Source: Rhodococcoides kyotonense (lineage in GTDB: Bacteria > Actinomycetota > Actinomycetes > Mycobacteriales > Mycobacteriaceae). Taken from it: a stretch of 64,000 nucleotides of DNA. The notes below the pieces were generated by a model. It saw nothing but the letters and a program-made list of their open reading frames with translations. It had not been told where the DNA came from and searched no databases. The DNA lies in the NCBI RefSeq assembly GCF_900188125.1, contig NZ_FZOW01000018.1, forward strand, positions 1 to 64,000. Direction: 5' to 3'. Position numbers and translations under genes: made by a program. Of the stretch, positions 41,096-50,379 are shown piece by piece; position 1 is the first letter of the stretch; each line of letters begins with the position of its first letter.

Positions 41096-42169
41096 TCAGT
41101 TACCCAGACCCGACTTGTACAGCATCGCGTAGGCCAGCTTGCCCGGCTTCGCGTCCGAGTACGGAGCCGACAACTTTCCGAATTCGCCCTTGGTAGGGGC
41201 TTTTCCGTCGTTCCATGCACCGAGTGCGCCGAGTTCGGCTGCGGTCCTGCCGTTGTCGATGACGGCATCCTTCGGGACGGCGACCTGTGCGCGCGAGACG
41301 GCGTCGACCGTCGCGAGATAGCTACCGAGATCGGAGCTGTTCCAACCGCTGATGTCGACGGCATCGGAGTCGCGGACCCATGCACCCCAGTAGAACTCCT
41401 GGAAGGCAATCGATCCCGGCGTGAATCCGATGTCACGAGCGAAGTAGGTCAAGCTGCGGTACTTGTCGTCTTGGAAGTTCGCCAGGCCGACACCAGCCGG
41501 AAGCTGCTCGACGGGGACTTCGGCGCCGTTGACATCGCGGTTCCATACCCACTTCTCGGCCTGCATCTTCGACCAGAAGTCGGCCGGGCTCAGATCGCTG
41601 AGGTTGGCGACGACACGAAGCCGCACATGCAGATTCGGTCCACCGTCGGCACTCTCGTAGAACGACGTCAGAGTGTGGTGCCCGTCCGTCAGGTACGGCA
41701 CGCCGCCCGGCCCGATCACCACCGTCTTCATCGGCGCGATGCTCTCGTCGGTCTCCTGTCCGACGGGCAGCTCACAGGTGAACGACGACGGATTGTCCAG
41801 ACGCGCGTCGGGCAACGCCGACGCAGCCTCGATCTGGCCGTTGGCCTCGCACCAGTCGTCGAACTTCTTGTTGATCTCGTCCTTGCCCTGGGTGTATCGG
41901 CCCAGCTTGTAATACACCTCGTCGTAACCGAGCGAGGGCTGAGTCGCCCGGACATCGCCGATACGCACGTCGAGTAGATCGCCGGCTTCCGCGCAGCCGT
42001 ACGTCGTGCCGCCTGCCGACCCGGTCGGAAGGACGTCGGCGAACCGGCACAGCAGCGGTGCGGCAGCTGCGGGGGCCGGCGTGGCGACAGTGGTCGCGAG
42101 AGTGGCCGACGCGGCAACGAGCGCAAGTGCACCCATCGTGGCCAGTCGGCGTATCGATGCGGTGGGCAT
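41096..42169 (-). CDS. Secreted ParB/Srx-like protein
   Basis: Exported protein of 357 residues. The signal peptide is MPTASIRRLATMGALALVAA onward, with cleavage near APAAAAP (about residue 36). The mature part belongs to the putative ParB-like nuclease group (ParBc_2), with YLTDGHHTLTSFYES as the ParB-like active segment. Proteins of this type are secreted in actinobacteria and some may hydrolyse phosphoesters; the activity here is unproven. It is transcribed alone; no partner is adjacent. Confidence 0.82.
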   Translation of the reverse strand: MPTASIRRLATMGALALVAASATLATTVATPAPAAAAPLLCRFADVLPTGSAGGTTYGCAEAGDLLDVRIGDVRATQPSLGYDEVYYKLGRYTQGKDEINKKFDDWCEANGQIEAASALPDARLDNPSSFTCELPVGQETDESIAPMKTVVIGPGGVPYLTDGHHTLTSFYESADGGPNLHVRLRVVANLSDLSPADFWSKMQAEKWVWNRDVNGAEVPVEQLPAGVGLANFQDDKYRSLTYFARDIGFTPGSIAFQEFYWGAWVRDSDAVDISGWNSSDLGSYLATVDAVSRAQVAVPKDAVIDNGRTAAELGALGAWNDGKAPTKGEFGKLSAPYSDAKPGKLAYAMLYKSGLGN

Positions 42170-42352
42170 CTGGGAGAACTCCTCGTATCGGAAACGTAAG
42201 GGCTCTCAGGCTTTCTCAACCGCAGGACCGACCGGTGACCGTCAGATGTCCAACCGGTGATGCGATGATGAACGACGCTTGCGCGGGCTGGTTTTTCGAG
42301 CCGATCGGTGTCCGCGAGGATATCGACCGGTGGCGGAATCCACGTGCCGAGT

Positions 42353-44662
42353 TCAGCCGCGAGCGTGCGGCACCAAGCGCACGAGAACGGCCTTCGACAC
42401 CGGAGTGTTGGACTTGCGAGCGACATGGTCGAGCGGAACGAGGGGGTTCGTCTCCGGGTAGTACGCAGCCGCATTGCCTTTCGGCGTCGAGTAGGAGACG
42501 ACGCGAAATGCGTCTGCTCGACGCTCTTCGACCGTGCCGTCGGGCCGCGCCCATTCCGATATCAAGTCCACCTGGTCACCGTCGGAGAAGCCGAGAGACT
42601 CGATGTCGGCGGGATTGACGAACACGACGCGTCGGCCGCCCTTGACTCCGCGGTAGCGATCGTCGAGGCCGTAGATCGTCGTGTTGTACTGGTCGTGGCT
42701 GCGCATCGTCTGCAGCATCAGCCTGCCTTCGGGAACGGGCAACCACGTGAGCTCGTTGACCCCGAAATTCGCCTTACCCGTGGACGTTGTGAATGTTCGA
42801 CTGTCGCGCGGCGGGTGCGGGAGTCCGAATCCCTCTTTCTGCCTTACCTTTCGGTTGAAGTCCGTGAAACCGGGGACAACGCGAGAAATCGAGTCACGAA
42901 TCAGGTCGTAGTCGTCGGCCAGTTTCGCCCAGTGCACCGAGTGCTGACCGCCGAACAATGCTTCCGCGATTCCCGCCACGATCGCGACTTCCGACCGCAT
43001 TTCGGGACTCGACGGCGTCAGTCCGCCGCGAGATCGGTGCACCATCGACATCGAATCCTCGACCGTGACGAACTGCTTACCGCTGGCACGAACATCCTTG
43101 TCCGTCCGGCCGAGCGACGGCAGGATCAACGCCGTGCCGCCGTGGACGAGGTGGCTCCTGTTGAGCTTCGTCGAGACCTGCACGGTCAGAGAACACGAGC
43201 GCAGCGCCGCTTCGGTGACGACGGTGTCCGGCGTCGCCGAAACGAAATTGCCACCCATTGCCATGAAGAACGACGCACGTCCGTCACGCATCGCACGAAT
43301 GGAATCGACTGCGTCCAAACCGTGTTCACGCGGCGACTCGATGCCGAACTCGGTATCGAGGGCGGTGAGGAACGCGTCGGGTACCTTCTCCCAGATCCCC
43401 ATCGTGCGGTCGCCCTGCACGTTGGAGTGCCCACGCACGGGACAGACACCTGCACCGGGCTTGCCGATCATGCCGCGCGCGAGAAGCAGATTGACCGCTT
43501 CCTCGATCGTGGCGACCCCGTGCGTCTGCTGCGTCAAACCCATTGCCCAGCAGATGATGGTGGCGTTCGATGTGATCATCGCGTCGGCCGTGTCCTGCAA
43601 CTGCTGCATGCTCAAGCCCGTGGCCTCGAGAACCACGTCGAGGTCGACGCGGCGAATGTGGTCGATCCACCGATCGAAGCCGGCGGTGTGCTCGGCGATG
43701 AAGTCGTGGTCCAGAACCGTTCCGGGAGCAGCATCTTCGGCATCCACGAGGAGTTTGCCGAGCCCCTGGAACAGGGCCATGTCCCCACCGATACGGATCT
43801 GCAGGTACTCGTCCGAAATGGACACACCGTCACCGATCACACCGTGCACCTTCTGCGGGTCCTTGAACCGTTGCAGTCCGGCCTCCACGAGAGGGTTGAC
43901 GGCGATGACCTTGGCGCCGTTCTTCTTCGCCTTCTCCAACGTGGAGAGCATGCGAGGGTGATTGGTCCCCGGGTTCTGGCCCGCGACGATGATCAGGTCC
44001 GCATTCTCGATGTCCGGTACCGACACCGACCCCTTGCCGATACCGATGGACGCGGACAGCGCGCTGCCCGAGGACTCGTGACACATGTTGGAACAGTCCG
44101 GCATGTTGTTCGTACCGTAGGACCGAATCAGCAACTGGTACATGAACGCAGCCTCGTTGGACGTACGCCCAGAGGTGTAGAAAATGGCCTCGTCCGGACT
44201 CCGAAGAGACCGGAGCTCGTCGGCTATGAGCTCGTTCGCGGACTCCCAATCGATGGGCTCGTAGTGAGTTCCGCCGGGCCGCAGCACCATCGGATGTGTC
44301 AGGCGCCCTTGCTGCCCCAGCCAGTACTCGGTGCGGCCGAGCAGATCGTCGATCGAATGCTCGGCGAAGAACGACGGTCCGACGGTTCGTTTCGTCGCTT
44401 CCTCCGCAACAGCTTTCGCACCGTTCTCACAGAATTCTGCGTGCTTGCGGTGGCCGGGCGTCTCGGGCCACGCACATCCCGGGCAGTCGAACCCTTTTCG
44501 TTGGTTCAGAGCAGCCAGCGAGTAGGTCGTACGCAGCGGGCCCATCTGTTCGAGACCTCGCTGCAACGACACCAGTACGGCAGGAACACCCGCGGCGTAG
44601 TTCTTGCTCTCGGTGACGACGACGTCGCCCTCGTCGTAGTCGTGGTCGTCGCGTTCGAACAT
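42353..44662 (-). CDS. FdhF/YdeP-type molybdopterin oxidoreductase
   Basis: Large molybdopterin-dependent oxidoreductase of 769 residues, YdeP type, related to formate dehydrogenase alpha subunit. The N-terminal CPGCAWP is a family feature instead of a full [4Fe-4S] motif. The cofactor-binding NMPDCSNMCHESSG, GQNPGTNHPRML and VRGHSNVQGDRTMG segments follow, and the MopB C-terminal domain ends the protein. The start MFERDDHDYDEG was chosen over a longer open frame. It lies 47 bases downstream of a LysR gene on the same strand. The electron donor is unknown. Confidence 0.87.
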   Translation of the reverse strand: MFERDDHDYDEGDVVVTESKNYAAGVPAVLVSLQRGLEQMGPLRTTYSLAALNQRKGFDCPGCAWPETPGHRKHAEFCENGAKAVAEEATKRTVGPSFFAEHSIDDLLGRTEYWLGQQGRLTHPMVLRPGGTHYEPIDWESANELIADELRSLRSPDEAIFYTSGRTSNEAAFMYQLLIRSYGTNNMPDCSNMCHESSGSALSASIGIGKGSVSVPDIENADLIIVAGQNPGTNHPRMLSTLEKAKKNGAKVIAVNPLVEAGLQRFKDPQKVHGVIGDGVSISDEYLQIRIGGDMALFQGLGKLLVDAEDAAPGTVLDHDFIAEHTAGFDRWIDHIRRVDLDVVLEATGLSMQQLQDTADAMITSNATIICWAMGLTQQTHGVATIEEAVNLLLARGMIGKPGAGVCPVRGHSNVQGDRTMGIWEKVPDAFLTALDTEFGIESPREHGLDAVDSIRAMRDGRASFFMAMGGNFVSATPDTVVTEAALRSCSLTVQVSTKLNRSHLVHGGTALILPSLGRTDKDVRASGKQFVTVEDSMSMVHRSRGGLTPSSPEMRSEVAIVAGIAEALFGGQHSVHWAKLADDYDLIRDSISRVVPGFTDFNRKVRQKEGFGLPHPPRDSRTFTTSTGKANFGVNELTWLPVPEGRLMLQTMRSHDQYNTTIYGLDDRYRGVKGGRRVVFVNPADIESLGFSDGDQVDLISEWARPDGTVEERRADAFRVVSYSTPKGNAAAYYPETNPLVPLDHVARKSNTPVSKAVLVRLVPHARG

Positions 44663-44709
44663 GCTGCGACGTTGCCTCACCGGGGGTAGCCGTGTCCAAG
44701 ACGGGCCGC

Positions 44710-45639
44710 CTACCGTTCGATAGGTGAGGCCGATGACTGCTGCTCGAGGCCGATGGCGGTCTCTTCGAGTGCGCGGATCAGTGCTGACCCTTGCGAAGAC
44801 CTCGCTGTGATCAACCCGATGACCGGTGCCTCCAGTTCGCTCGCGAGCGGCAGGCACCGCAGCCCGGGTGGTTCACCGAAGACGTGTCGCCAGACGCGCG
44901 GAACCACGGCGGCCCAGTGACCGGTCTTCACGTGTGCGTACAACGATGCGATCGAGTCGGTCTCGACCCGAGGCGTGTGGGTGGCGCCGTCGTACGCGAA
45001 GAACTCGTCCAGGATTCGGCGCCCCCGCATCATCGACGGCAGCGCACACAACGGAAGGCTCGACGCTTCACGCCACGTGATGCTGTCGCCTGGGGTGTCC
45101 TTCGCATCCATCGCACTCGAGTCGACGGACACGAGCAGGTCGTAGTACTCGCGGTACAGCGGGAAAGTGCGAAACCGAGACTCGATGTCGTCGTCGAGAT
45201 AGGTGATGCCGCCGTCGAGCTCGAATCGGTCGATGCGCGAGGTGATTTCGCCCGACGGGAGATCCTCGGCCAGGTTCACCGTGACGAGAGGGTGTTTCTG
45301 ACACAGGGGACCCGTCAGGTCTGCGACGGTAGCCGACGCCGTCGGCACTGCACCGAGCCGAACTGTTCCCGCGACTCCGGAGCGAAGCGCCGCCGCTTCG
45401 TGCTTCAGGGCCTGTTGGTCGGCGACGATTCGCCTGGCCCACCGAACGATCTGCTCGCCTTCCGGAGTGAGTCCCTCGAACTTCCTCCCCCGCACGATGA
45501 GCGGCAGATCGAGTTCGATCTCCAATTTCCGAATGGCCTCGGACAGAGCAGGTTGCGACACATGACATGCTTCGGCAGCCCGGGTGAAGTGACGTTCACG
45601 CGAGAGCGCCACCAAGTACTCGAGCTGACGGAACAGCAC
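44710..45639 (-). CDS. LysR-family regulator
   Basis: LysR-type transcription regulator of 309 residues. Its helix-turn-helix is at residues 1-60 (MLFRQLEYLVALSRERHFTRAAEACHVSQPALSEAIRKLEIEL). The substrate-binding LysR_substrate domain follows (about 90-295). It lies directly upstream of the molybdopterin oxidoreductase on the same strand, so it probably regulates that gene, perhaps together with itself. It is three bases from the LacI-type gene end. Confidence 0.85.
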   Translation of the reverse strand: MLFRQLEYLVALSRERHFTRAAEACHVSQPALSEAIRKLEIELDLPLIVRGRKFEGLTPEGEQIVRWARRIVADQQALKHEAAALRSGVAGTVRLGAVPTASATVADLTGPLCQKHPLVTVNLAEDLPSGEITSRIDRFELDGGITYLDDDIESRFRTFPLYREYYDLLVSVDSSAMDAKDTPGDSITWREASSLPLCALPSMMRGRRILDEFFAYDGATHTPRVETDSIASLYAHVKTGHWAAVVPRVWRHVFGEPPGLRCLPLASELEAPVIGLITARSSQGSALIRALEETAIGLEQQSSASPIER

Positions 45640-45642
45640 GCG

Positions 45643-46635
45643 CTACACCGGTCCCGTCGTGCCACGGACGACCAACCTGGGCCTCAACACTGTCGACACC
45701 GTCTCCGTACGTTCGTGATCGAGACGCTCCACCGCTGCCAGAATCGCGCGCCTCGCCTGCTCCTTGGGCTCCTGACTGACGGTGGTCAGGTCGATGTGCG
45801 CCATCCGGGCGAGCGTGCTGTCGTCGTATCCCGTGACCGACATGTCGCCGGGGACGGACACGCCCGAGCGTTGCAACGCGTCGAGCACGCCGACGGCGCT
45901 CCGATCGTTGGCCGCGACGATGGCCGTCGGGGGCGCCGACCCGTCGGCCAGAAGCTCGGCTACTGCGTCGAAACCTCGTTGGTCGGTGAAGTCGCCGGCC
46001 ACGACCGACACGAACTCGTCGAGACCATGCCGATGCATCGCGCGGCGGTAGCCTGCCTGCCGGTCCTTGCCGATGGAGCCCGAACCCGTCAGGTGCGCGA
46101 TTCGCTTGTGCCCCAGTCCGACGAGGTGGTCGACGACGTCGCTCATGCCGCGGGAATCGCCCGCCCTGACCGCATCGACAGCGCTGACACGACGACCCAC
46201 CGCGACGAGAGGAACCCTCTTGTTCCACGTGGCGAGGTCGTCGTCGGGCACTTCGGGTCCGAGCAGAACCACTGCCTCACAACGGAAGTCGAGGAGCGTC
46301 TCGATGACGTTGGATTCGGGATGTGTGGGAGTGACGGCGCCGAGGACGATCTCGTATCCCACCGAATCGGCCTCGGCGACCATGTGCTCGACCATCTCGG
46401 CGTGGAACGGGTTTCGGATGTTCGCCATGACGCCGATGAGGTGTGTGCGACGCAGCGACAGCAGTGCCGCGGTGCGGTTCGGCCGGTAGTCGAGTTCGTC
46501 GGCGACGGCCAGAACCCGTTCCTTCGTCTCGGCGCTCGGACCTGGCACTCCACGGAAAATCATGGAGACGAGCGCCTTCGACACACCCACTCGGTCCGCG
46601 ATGTCTTGCATCGTCACTGATTTGCCGGCGGCCAT
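45643..46635 (-). CDS. LacI-family regulator
   Basis: LacI/GalR transcription regulator of 330 residues. Its helix-turn-helix is VTMQDIADRVGVSKALVSMIF and its hinge follows; the periplasmic-binding-protein-like ligand domain covers residues 65-330. It is divergent from the Gfo/Idh/MocA-isomerase pair, which it most likely controls. The start MAAGKSVTMQDIAD was chosen, with the upstream sequence as likely non-coding. A CG-centred operator candidate is at 46723-46734. Confidence 0.88.
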   Translation of the reverse strand: MAAGKSVTMQDIADRVGVSKALVSMIFRGVPGPSAETKERVLAVADELDYRPNRTAALLSLRRTHLIGVMANIRNPFHAEMVEHMVAEADSVGYEIVLGAVTPTHPESNVIETLLDFRCEAVVLLGPEVPDDDLATWNKRVPLVAVGRRVSAVDAVRAGDSRGMSDVVDHLVGLGHKRIAHLTGSGSIGKDRQAGYRRAMHRHGLDEFVSVVAGDFTDQRGFDAVAELLADGSAPPTAIVAANDRSAVGVLDALQRSGVSVPGDMSVTGYDDSTLARMAHIDLTTVSQEPKEQARRAILAAVERLDHERTETVSTVLRPRLVVRGTTGPV

Positions 46636-46684
46636 GGAACCCCTCTCGCGTCGACCCTCATGATGTCCCACTTCGGGTGCAGCC

Positions 46685-46734
46685 TTGACACCGCGGTGTG
46701 CCGTGTCTCATAGTAGTCGAACTAGACCGGTCAA
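46685..46734 (+). promoter_or_regulatory. Sugar operon promoter with LacI-type operator
   Basis: A TTGACA -35 element (46685-46690) is followed, at 18 bases, by CATAGT (46709-46714) as a -10 element. At 46723-46734 TAGACCGGTCAA has a perfect GACCGGTC core with a central CG, as LacI/GalR operators do. The site overlaps the expected transcript start, fitting repression. Assignment is inferred from position. Confidence 0.55.
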
Positions 46735-46782
46735 ATAGACCGAACTAACCCCAGCGTTTCCCAAGAGAAAGCACTCACGTTC

Positions 46783-47958
46783 ATGACACAGAACTCGATC
46801 GGCGTCGCCGTCATCGGAGGCGGAATGGCCGGACGCGCGCATGCCGCCGGGTACCGCATGGCATCCACCCTGTTCGGAACCGAGCGTCCCGACGTGCGTC
46901 TCGTGGCGATCGCCGACACCAATCAGGCCGTCGCCGACGACACTGCCAAGCGCTACGGGTACGAACGCGCCGAGTACAGCTGGCAGGCCATCGCGGAAGC
47001 AGACGACATCGACGCCGTCAGCGTCGTGGTCGCGAACCACCTGCACCGCGAGATCGTCGAAGGCCTTCTCGCCGCGGGCAAGAACGTGCTGTGCGAGAAG
47101 CCGCTCGCCGGATCGATCGCGGACGCCGAATCCATGGTCGCCGCCGCATCCAAGGCACAGGGCATCGCCTCCGTCGGCTACACCTACCGCCGCTCCCCGG
47201 CAGTGCAGGCCATCGCGAACGAGCTCGAGGCAGGTCGCCTCGGCGACATCGTCCATTTCGACGGTCGTTACCGCGCCGACTACTCGCTCGACCCGACCGG
47301 CCCGATGACGTGGCGTTACCGCGGCGGTCAGGGAACCGGCGCACTCGCCGACGTCGGCAGCCACCTGCTCGACCTGGCCGAGTACGTCGCAGGCCCCATC
47401 GTCGAGGTTCGCGGCGCGCAGTTCTCCACCGTCATCACCGAGCGCCCGGTTCCGGTCGGTGTCACCTACGGCCACACCAAAGCCGAGACCACCGGCGAGA
47501 TGGCCGCGGTCGAGAACGAGGACATCGCGACGTTCACCGTCCAGTTCGCCGGCGGATTCGTCGGAACGTTCTCCGCTTCGCGTGTGTCGCACTGCAACCC
47601 GGACGGATTGTCGTTCGACGTGTTCGGTACCAAGGGATCGGCGTCGTGGGCGCTCGAGCGTGCTTCGGAGTTCCACATCTCCACCACCGACATCGACGAC
47701 ACGGTCAACGGCCGTCGTCAGGTCATCATCGGACCGCAGCACCCCTACATCCAGGGCGGACTGCCGATGGACGCCGGCGGCGTCGGACACGGCAAGGCCG
47801 AGTTCTTCGCCTACCAGGCCCGCGCGTTCCTCGACCAGATCGCCGGCATCTCGGGTCTCCCGGAGCTTCCCGACTTCGCCCACGGACTGCGCGGCATGCA
47901 AATCGTCGCCGCCATCGCCGAATCCGCCGCAGGCAACGGCATCGCCGTCAAGATCTAA
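46783..47958 (+). CDS. Gfo/Idh/MocA-family sugar oxidoreductase
   Basis: NAD(P)-dependent oxidoreductase of 391 residues. The nucleotide motif is VAVIGGGMAGRAHAAGY, the EKPLAG motif follows at about residue 105, and the YTYRRSPAVQ...ADVGSHLLDLAEY region carries the active-site Asp and His. It is directly followed by a sugar isomerase gene 15 bases away. The LacI regulator divergent from it suggests that it oxidises a sugar or glycoside. The exact substrate is unknown. Confidence 0.87.
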   Translation: MTQNSIGVAVIGGGMAGRAHAAGYRMASTLFGTERPDVRLVAIADTNQAVADDTAKRYGYERAEYSWQAIAEADDIDAVSVVVANHLHREIVEGLLAAGKNVLCEKPLAGSIADAESMVAAASKAQGIASVGYTYRRSPAVQAIANELEAGRLGDIVHFDGRYRADYSLDPTGPMTWRYRGGQGTGALADVGSHLLDLAEYVAGPIVEVRGAQFSTVITERPVPVGVTYGHTKAETTGEMAAVENEDIATFTVQFAGGFVGTFSASRVSHCNPDGLSFDVFGTKGSASWALERASEFHISTTDIDDTVNGRRQVIIGPQHPYIQGGLPMDAGGVGHGKAEFFAYQARAFLDQIAGISGLPELPDFAHGLRGMQIVAAIAESAAGNGIAVKI

Positions 47959-47973
47959 CAAAGGACATTCATC

Positions 47974-48966
47974 ATGAAGCTCGGCGTCTACAACGCGATC
48001 CTGCACGACAAGTCCCTCCCCGAAGCCCTGAAAACGGTGGCCTCCCTCGGCCTCGAAGGCATCGAGATCAACTCCGGTGGCTTCCTTCCCCCGGTCCACA
48101 TCCCGGTCGACGACCTGCTCGCCGGCACCATCAGCCCCGAGGAGTACCTGAAGAACTTCGAGGGCACCGGCGTCTCCATCGCCGGTCTCAACTGCAACGG
48201 CAACCCGCTGCACCCGGACCCCGAGGTCGGCCCGGAGGACGCCGAGGACCTGCGCAAGTCCATCCGCGTGGCAGGACTGCTCGGTATCGACCGCGTCGTC
48301 ACGATGTCCGGACTGCCCGCAGCCCACGCAGGCGGAACCTGGCCTGCCTGGCACGTCAACACCTGGGACTCGGGCTACCTCGACTCACAGGACTACCAGT
48401 GGAACGAGGTCGCCATCCCGTTCTGGAAGGAGATCGACGCCCTCGCCCGGGAGAACGGCGTCAAGGTCGCCATCGAAATGCACCCCCAGAACCTCGTCTT
48501 CAATCCACCCACGATGAAGCGTCTGGTCGAGAAGGGCGGCCTGACCAACGTCGGCGCCGAAATGGACCCCTCGCACCTGTTCTGGCAGGGCATCGATCCG
48601 GTCAAGGCCATCGAATGGCTCGGACCTCTCGTCTTCCACGCCGCAGCCAAGGACACCCGCATCAACCCCAACTGCGAGATCTACGGCGTCCTCGACGACT
48701 CCTTCACCCGCGCACCCGCCGACCAGCCCCGTACATCCCTGGGTGGCAAGCACTTCGTCAACACCTGGCCGACGGACTCCGCGTGGGACTTCGTCGCCGT
48801 CGGCGAAGGACACGACGTCGACTTCTGGACCCGCTTCCTCGCAGCACTGCAGAAAGTCGACCCGAACATGGCCGTCAACATCGAGCACGAGGACACCGCC
48901 TACGGCCCCCTCGAAGGCCTGCAGATCGCCGTCGACACACTGAACAAAGCCAAAGCCGCACTCTGA
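47974..48966 (+). CDS. Sugar phosphate isomerase/epimerase-type TIM barrel
   Basis: Xylose-isomerase-like TIM-barrel protein of 330 residues (AP endonuclease 2 family). Conserved metal-site motifs are KVAIEMHPQNLVFNPPT, VGAEMDPSHLFWQGIDP and the late NIEHEDTAYG, which provide Glu, Asp and His ligands. It probably isomerises or hydrates the product of the preceding dehydrogenase; pairs like this act in cyclitol and 3-keto-glycoside pathways. A hairpin at 48974 follows. A clear AAAGGA ribosome site precedes the ATG. Confidence 0.85.
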   Translation: MKLGVYNAILHDKSLPEALKTVASLGLEGIEINSGGFLPPVHIPVDDLLAGTISPEEYLKNFEGTGVSIAGLNCNGNPLHPDPEVGPEDAEDLRKSIRVAGLLGIDRVVTMSGLPAAHAGGTWPAWHVNTWDSGYLDSQDYQWNEVAIPFWKEIDALARENGVKVAIEMHPQNLVFNPPTMKRLVEKGGLTNVGAEMDPSHLFWQGIDPVKAIEWLGPLVFHAAAKDTRINPNCEIYGVLDDSFTRAPADQPRTSLGGKHFVNTWPTDSAWDFVAVGEGHDVDFWTRFLAALQKVDPNMAVNIEHEDTAYGPLEGLQIAVDTLNKAKAAL

Positions 48967-48973
48967 CAGCTGG

Positions 48974-49007
48974 TTCCGCCGAGATCGAGGGATCGATCTC
49001 GGCGGAA
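48974..49007. terminator. Hairpin between convergent genes
   Basis: Perfect 15-base arms (TTCCGCCGAGATCGA and complement) with a GGGA loop, between the isomerase stop and the glycosyltransferase stop. There is no T-run. It is likely to be a bidirectional terminator. Confidence 0.8.
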
Positions 49008-49014
49008 TCCGCGG

Positions 49015-50379
49015 CTACCAGGACAACCAGGGTTCGTCCGCGGCGACGGTGATTCCCACCTCGTCCGCGGAACGACGCGCAATCCCGAAAAGCCGTTCCA
49101 CTAGATCTGTTTCGCTCAGGCCGAGGCGCATGGCCCATCGACTCGCCCGATGAATCGCACGCGACGCCGTCAGCGTGACCGACACCGAGCCGGCGTCGAC
49201 AACGATTCGCCCGCACTTCCCAGGACCGACTTGGTCGGTGAGTGCTGCCATCGTCGTCGGCGAGAACTGCGCACGCCCGACGACGTCGAGCACGAAGCGG
49301 CACCGCGCGAGCACGTCCTCCTCGGGTTCTCCGACTTCGATACGCGAATCATGCAGTCTCAGAGTGTCGTACAGCTGTTTTGCCCCGGATCCGACCAGCT
49401 GGACCGCACAGTCGCTGCCATCGACGATGGACGCAATGGTCACCGCCAGCGATGCCGCCGAATGCCCGTCGACGCGTACTCTCGCCACCACATCGGGCAC
49501 CCGATACCGCAGACCCAACGTGCGCGCCGCGGGATCGGTGACGAACTGCGCGAGCGCCAACGCCTCCGCATTCTTCTTCGTCGTTCGATCCTCGACGTCA
49601 CGCACCGCCCAGTCCGGCCCGTCGTGCCAGGCCAGCGCAGCCGGTTCGTATGCGAACACCGCTCCCATCATGAACGCCCGATTCGCCAGCTCCCAGTCCT
49701 CTCCCCCGTACTCCACGAACGATTCCTCGAATCCCCCTACAGCATCGAACAATTCACGACTGCACGTGAGCACCGCACTGAGGACGTACTTGTATCCGTC
49801 CCACCCGGGTTGCATGAACCCCGACGTTCTCGCGTAGCCGTCGACGAGCCATTCGGGTTCGAACTCGTCACCGACCTGCGAGTGGTCCGAGAACCATTGC
49901 TGCAGAGCCCCTTCTGCGACATCGGACAGGTCGCCGTGCTTTCGCCGCCCCACGACGATCGCATCCGGTATCAGCGACGGCAGCCGGACGGCCCTGCGAA
50001 TGTAGTCGGGCGTCGGCACCGTGTCCGCGTCCAGGAAGCACAGGACTTCTCCCGTCGCCGCCCGCGCCCCCAGGTTTCGAGCGGCAGCCGCGCGAAACCC
50101 TCTGTCCTCCTGGGCAACTACGGTGACGGACAGCAGATGTCGCCAGCGTTCGACATCCGGGGGCACAGCAGAACCGTCGTCGGCGACGACCACGTGCAGG
50201 AGCTCACGCGGGTAGTTCTGCGCAGCCAACGCCGCCAGGACGAGCGCCAACTGCGCAGGCTGGTCGTAGTACGGAACGACGACACCGACAGTCGGACATC
50301 TACCGGGGCCTTGCACCAGATCCCAGCGATTGTCCGGAACGACGACGCGTGCGTCGTCGAGACGGAGCACATCGGTCAC
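49015..50379 (-). CDS. Family 2 glycosyltransferase
   Basis: Glycosyltransferase of 454 residues. The N-terminal ~90 residues precede a GT-A domain: VGVVVPYYDQPAQLALVLAALAAQ, then VVVADDGS, the metal-binding DADT, the acceptor-site VEYGGEDWELANRAFMMG and WHDG. A C-terminal ~150-residue region is of unknown fold. It starts with GTG overlapping the stop of the upstream glycosyltransferase gene (GTGA). It is the last gene of the minus-strand glycan operon and probably adds a sugar to a growing surface glycan; donor and acceptor are unknown. Confidence 0.86.
   Translation of the reverse strand: MTDVLRLDDARVVVPDNRWDLVQGPGRCPTVGVVVPYYDQPAQLALVLAALAAQNYPRELLHVVVADDGSAVPPDVERWRHLLSVTVVAQEDRGFRAAAARNLGARAATGEVLCFLDADTVPTPDYIRRAVRLPSLIPDAIVVGRRKHGDLSDVAEGALQQWFSDHSQVGDEFEPEWLVDGYARTSGFMQPGWDGYKYVLSAVLTCSRELFDAVGGFEESFVEYGGEDWELANRAFMMGAVFAYEPAALAWHDGPDWAVRDVEDRTTKKNAEALALAQFVTDPAARTLGLRYRVPDVVARVRVDGHSAASLAVTIASIVDGSDCAVQLVGSGAKQLYDTLRLHDSRIEVGEPEEDVLARCRFVLDVVGRAQFSPTTMAALTDQVGPGKCGRIVVDAGSVSVTLTASRAIHRASRWAMRLGLSETDLVERLFGIARRSADEVGITVAADEPWLSW

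Noticed and set aside
42308..44689. Long plus-strand open frame opposite the molybdopterin oxidoreductase
   Set aside because: No start signal or family match, while the opposite strand has a complete known enzyme.
47091..49052. Long open frame inside the sugar operon
   Set aside because: Frame-shifted shadow of the Gfo/Idh/MocA and isomerase genes, which have clear motifs and ribosome sites.
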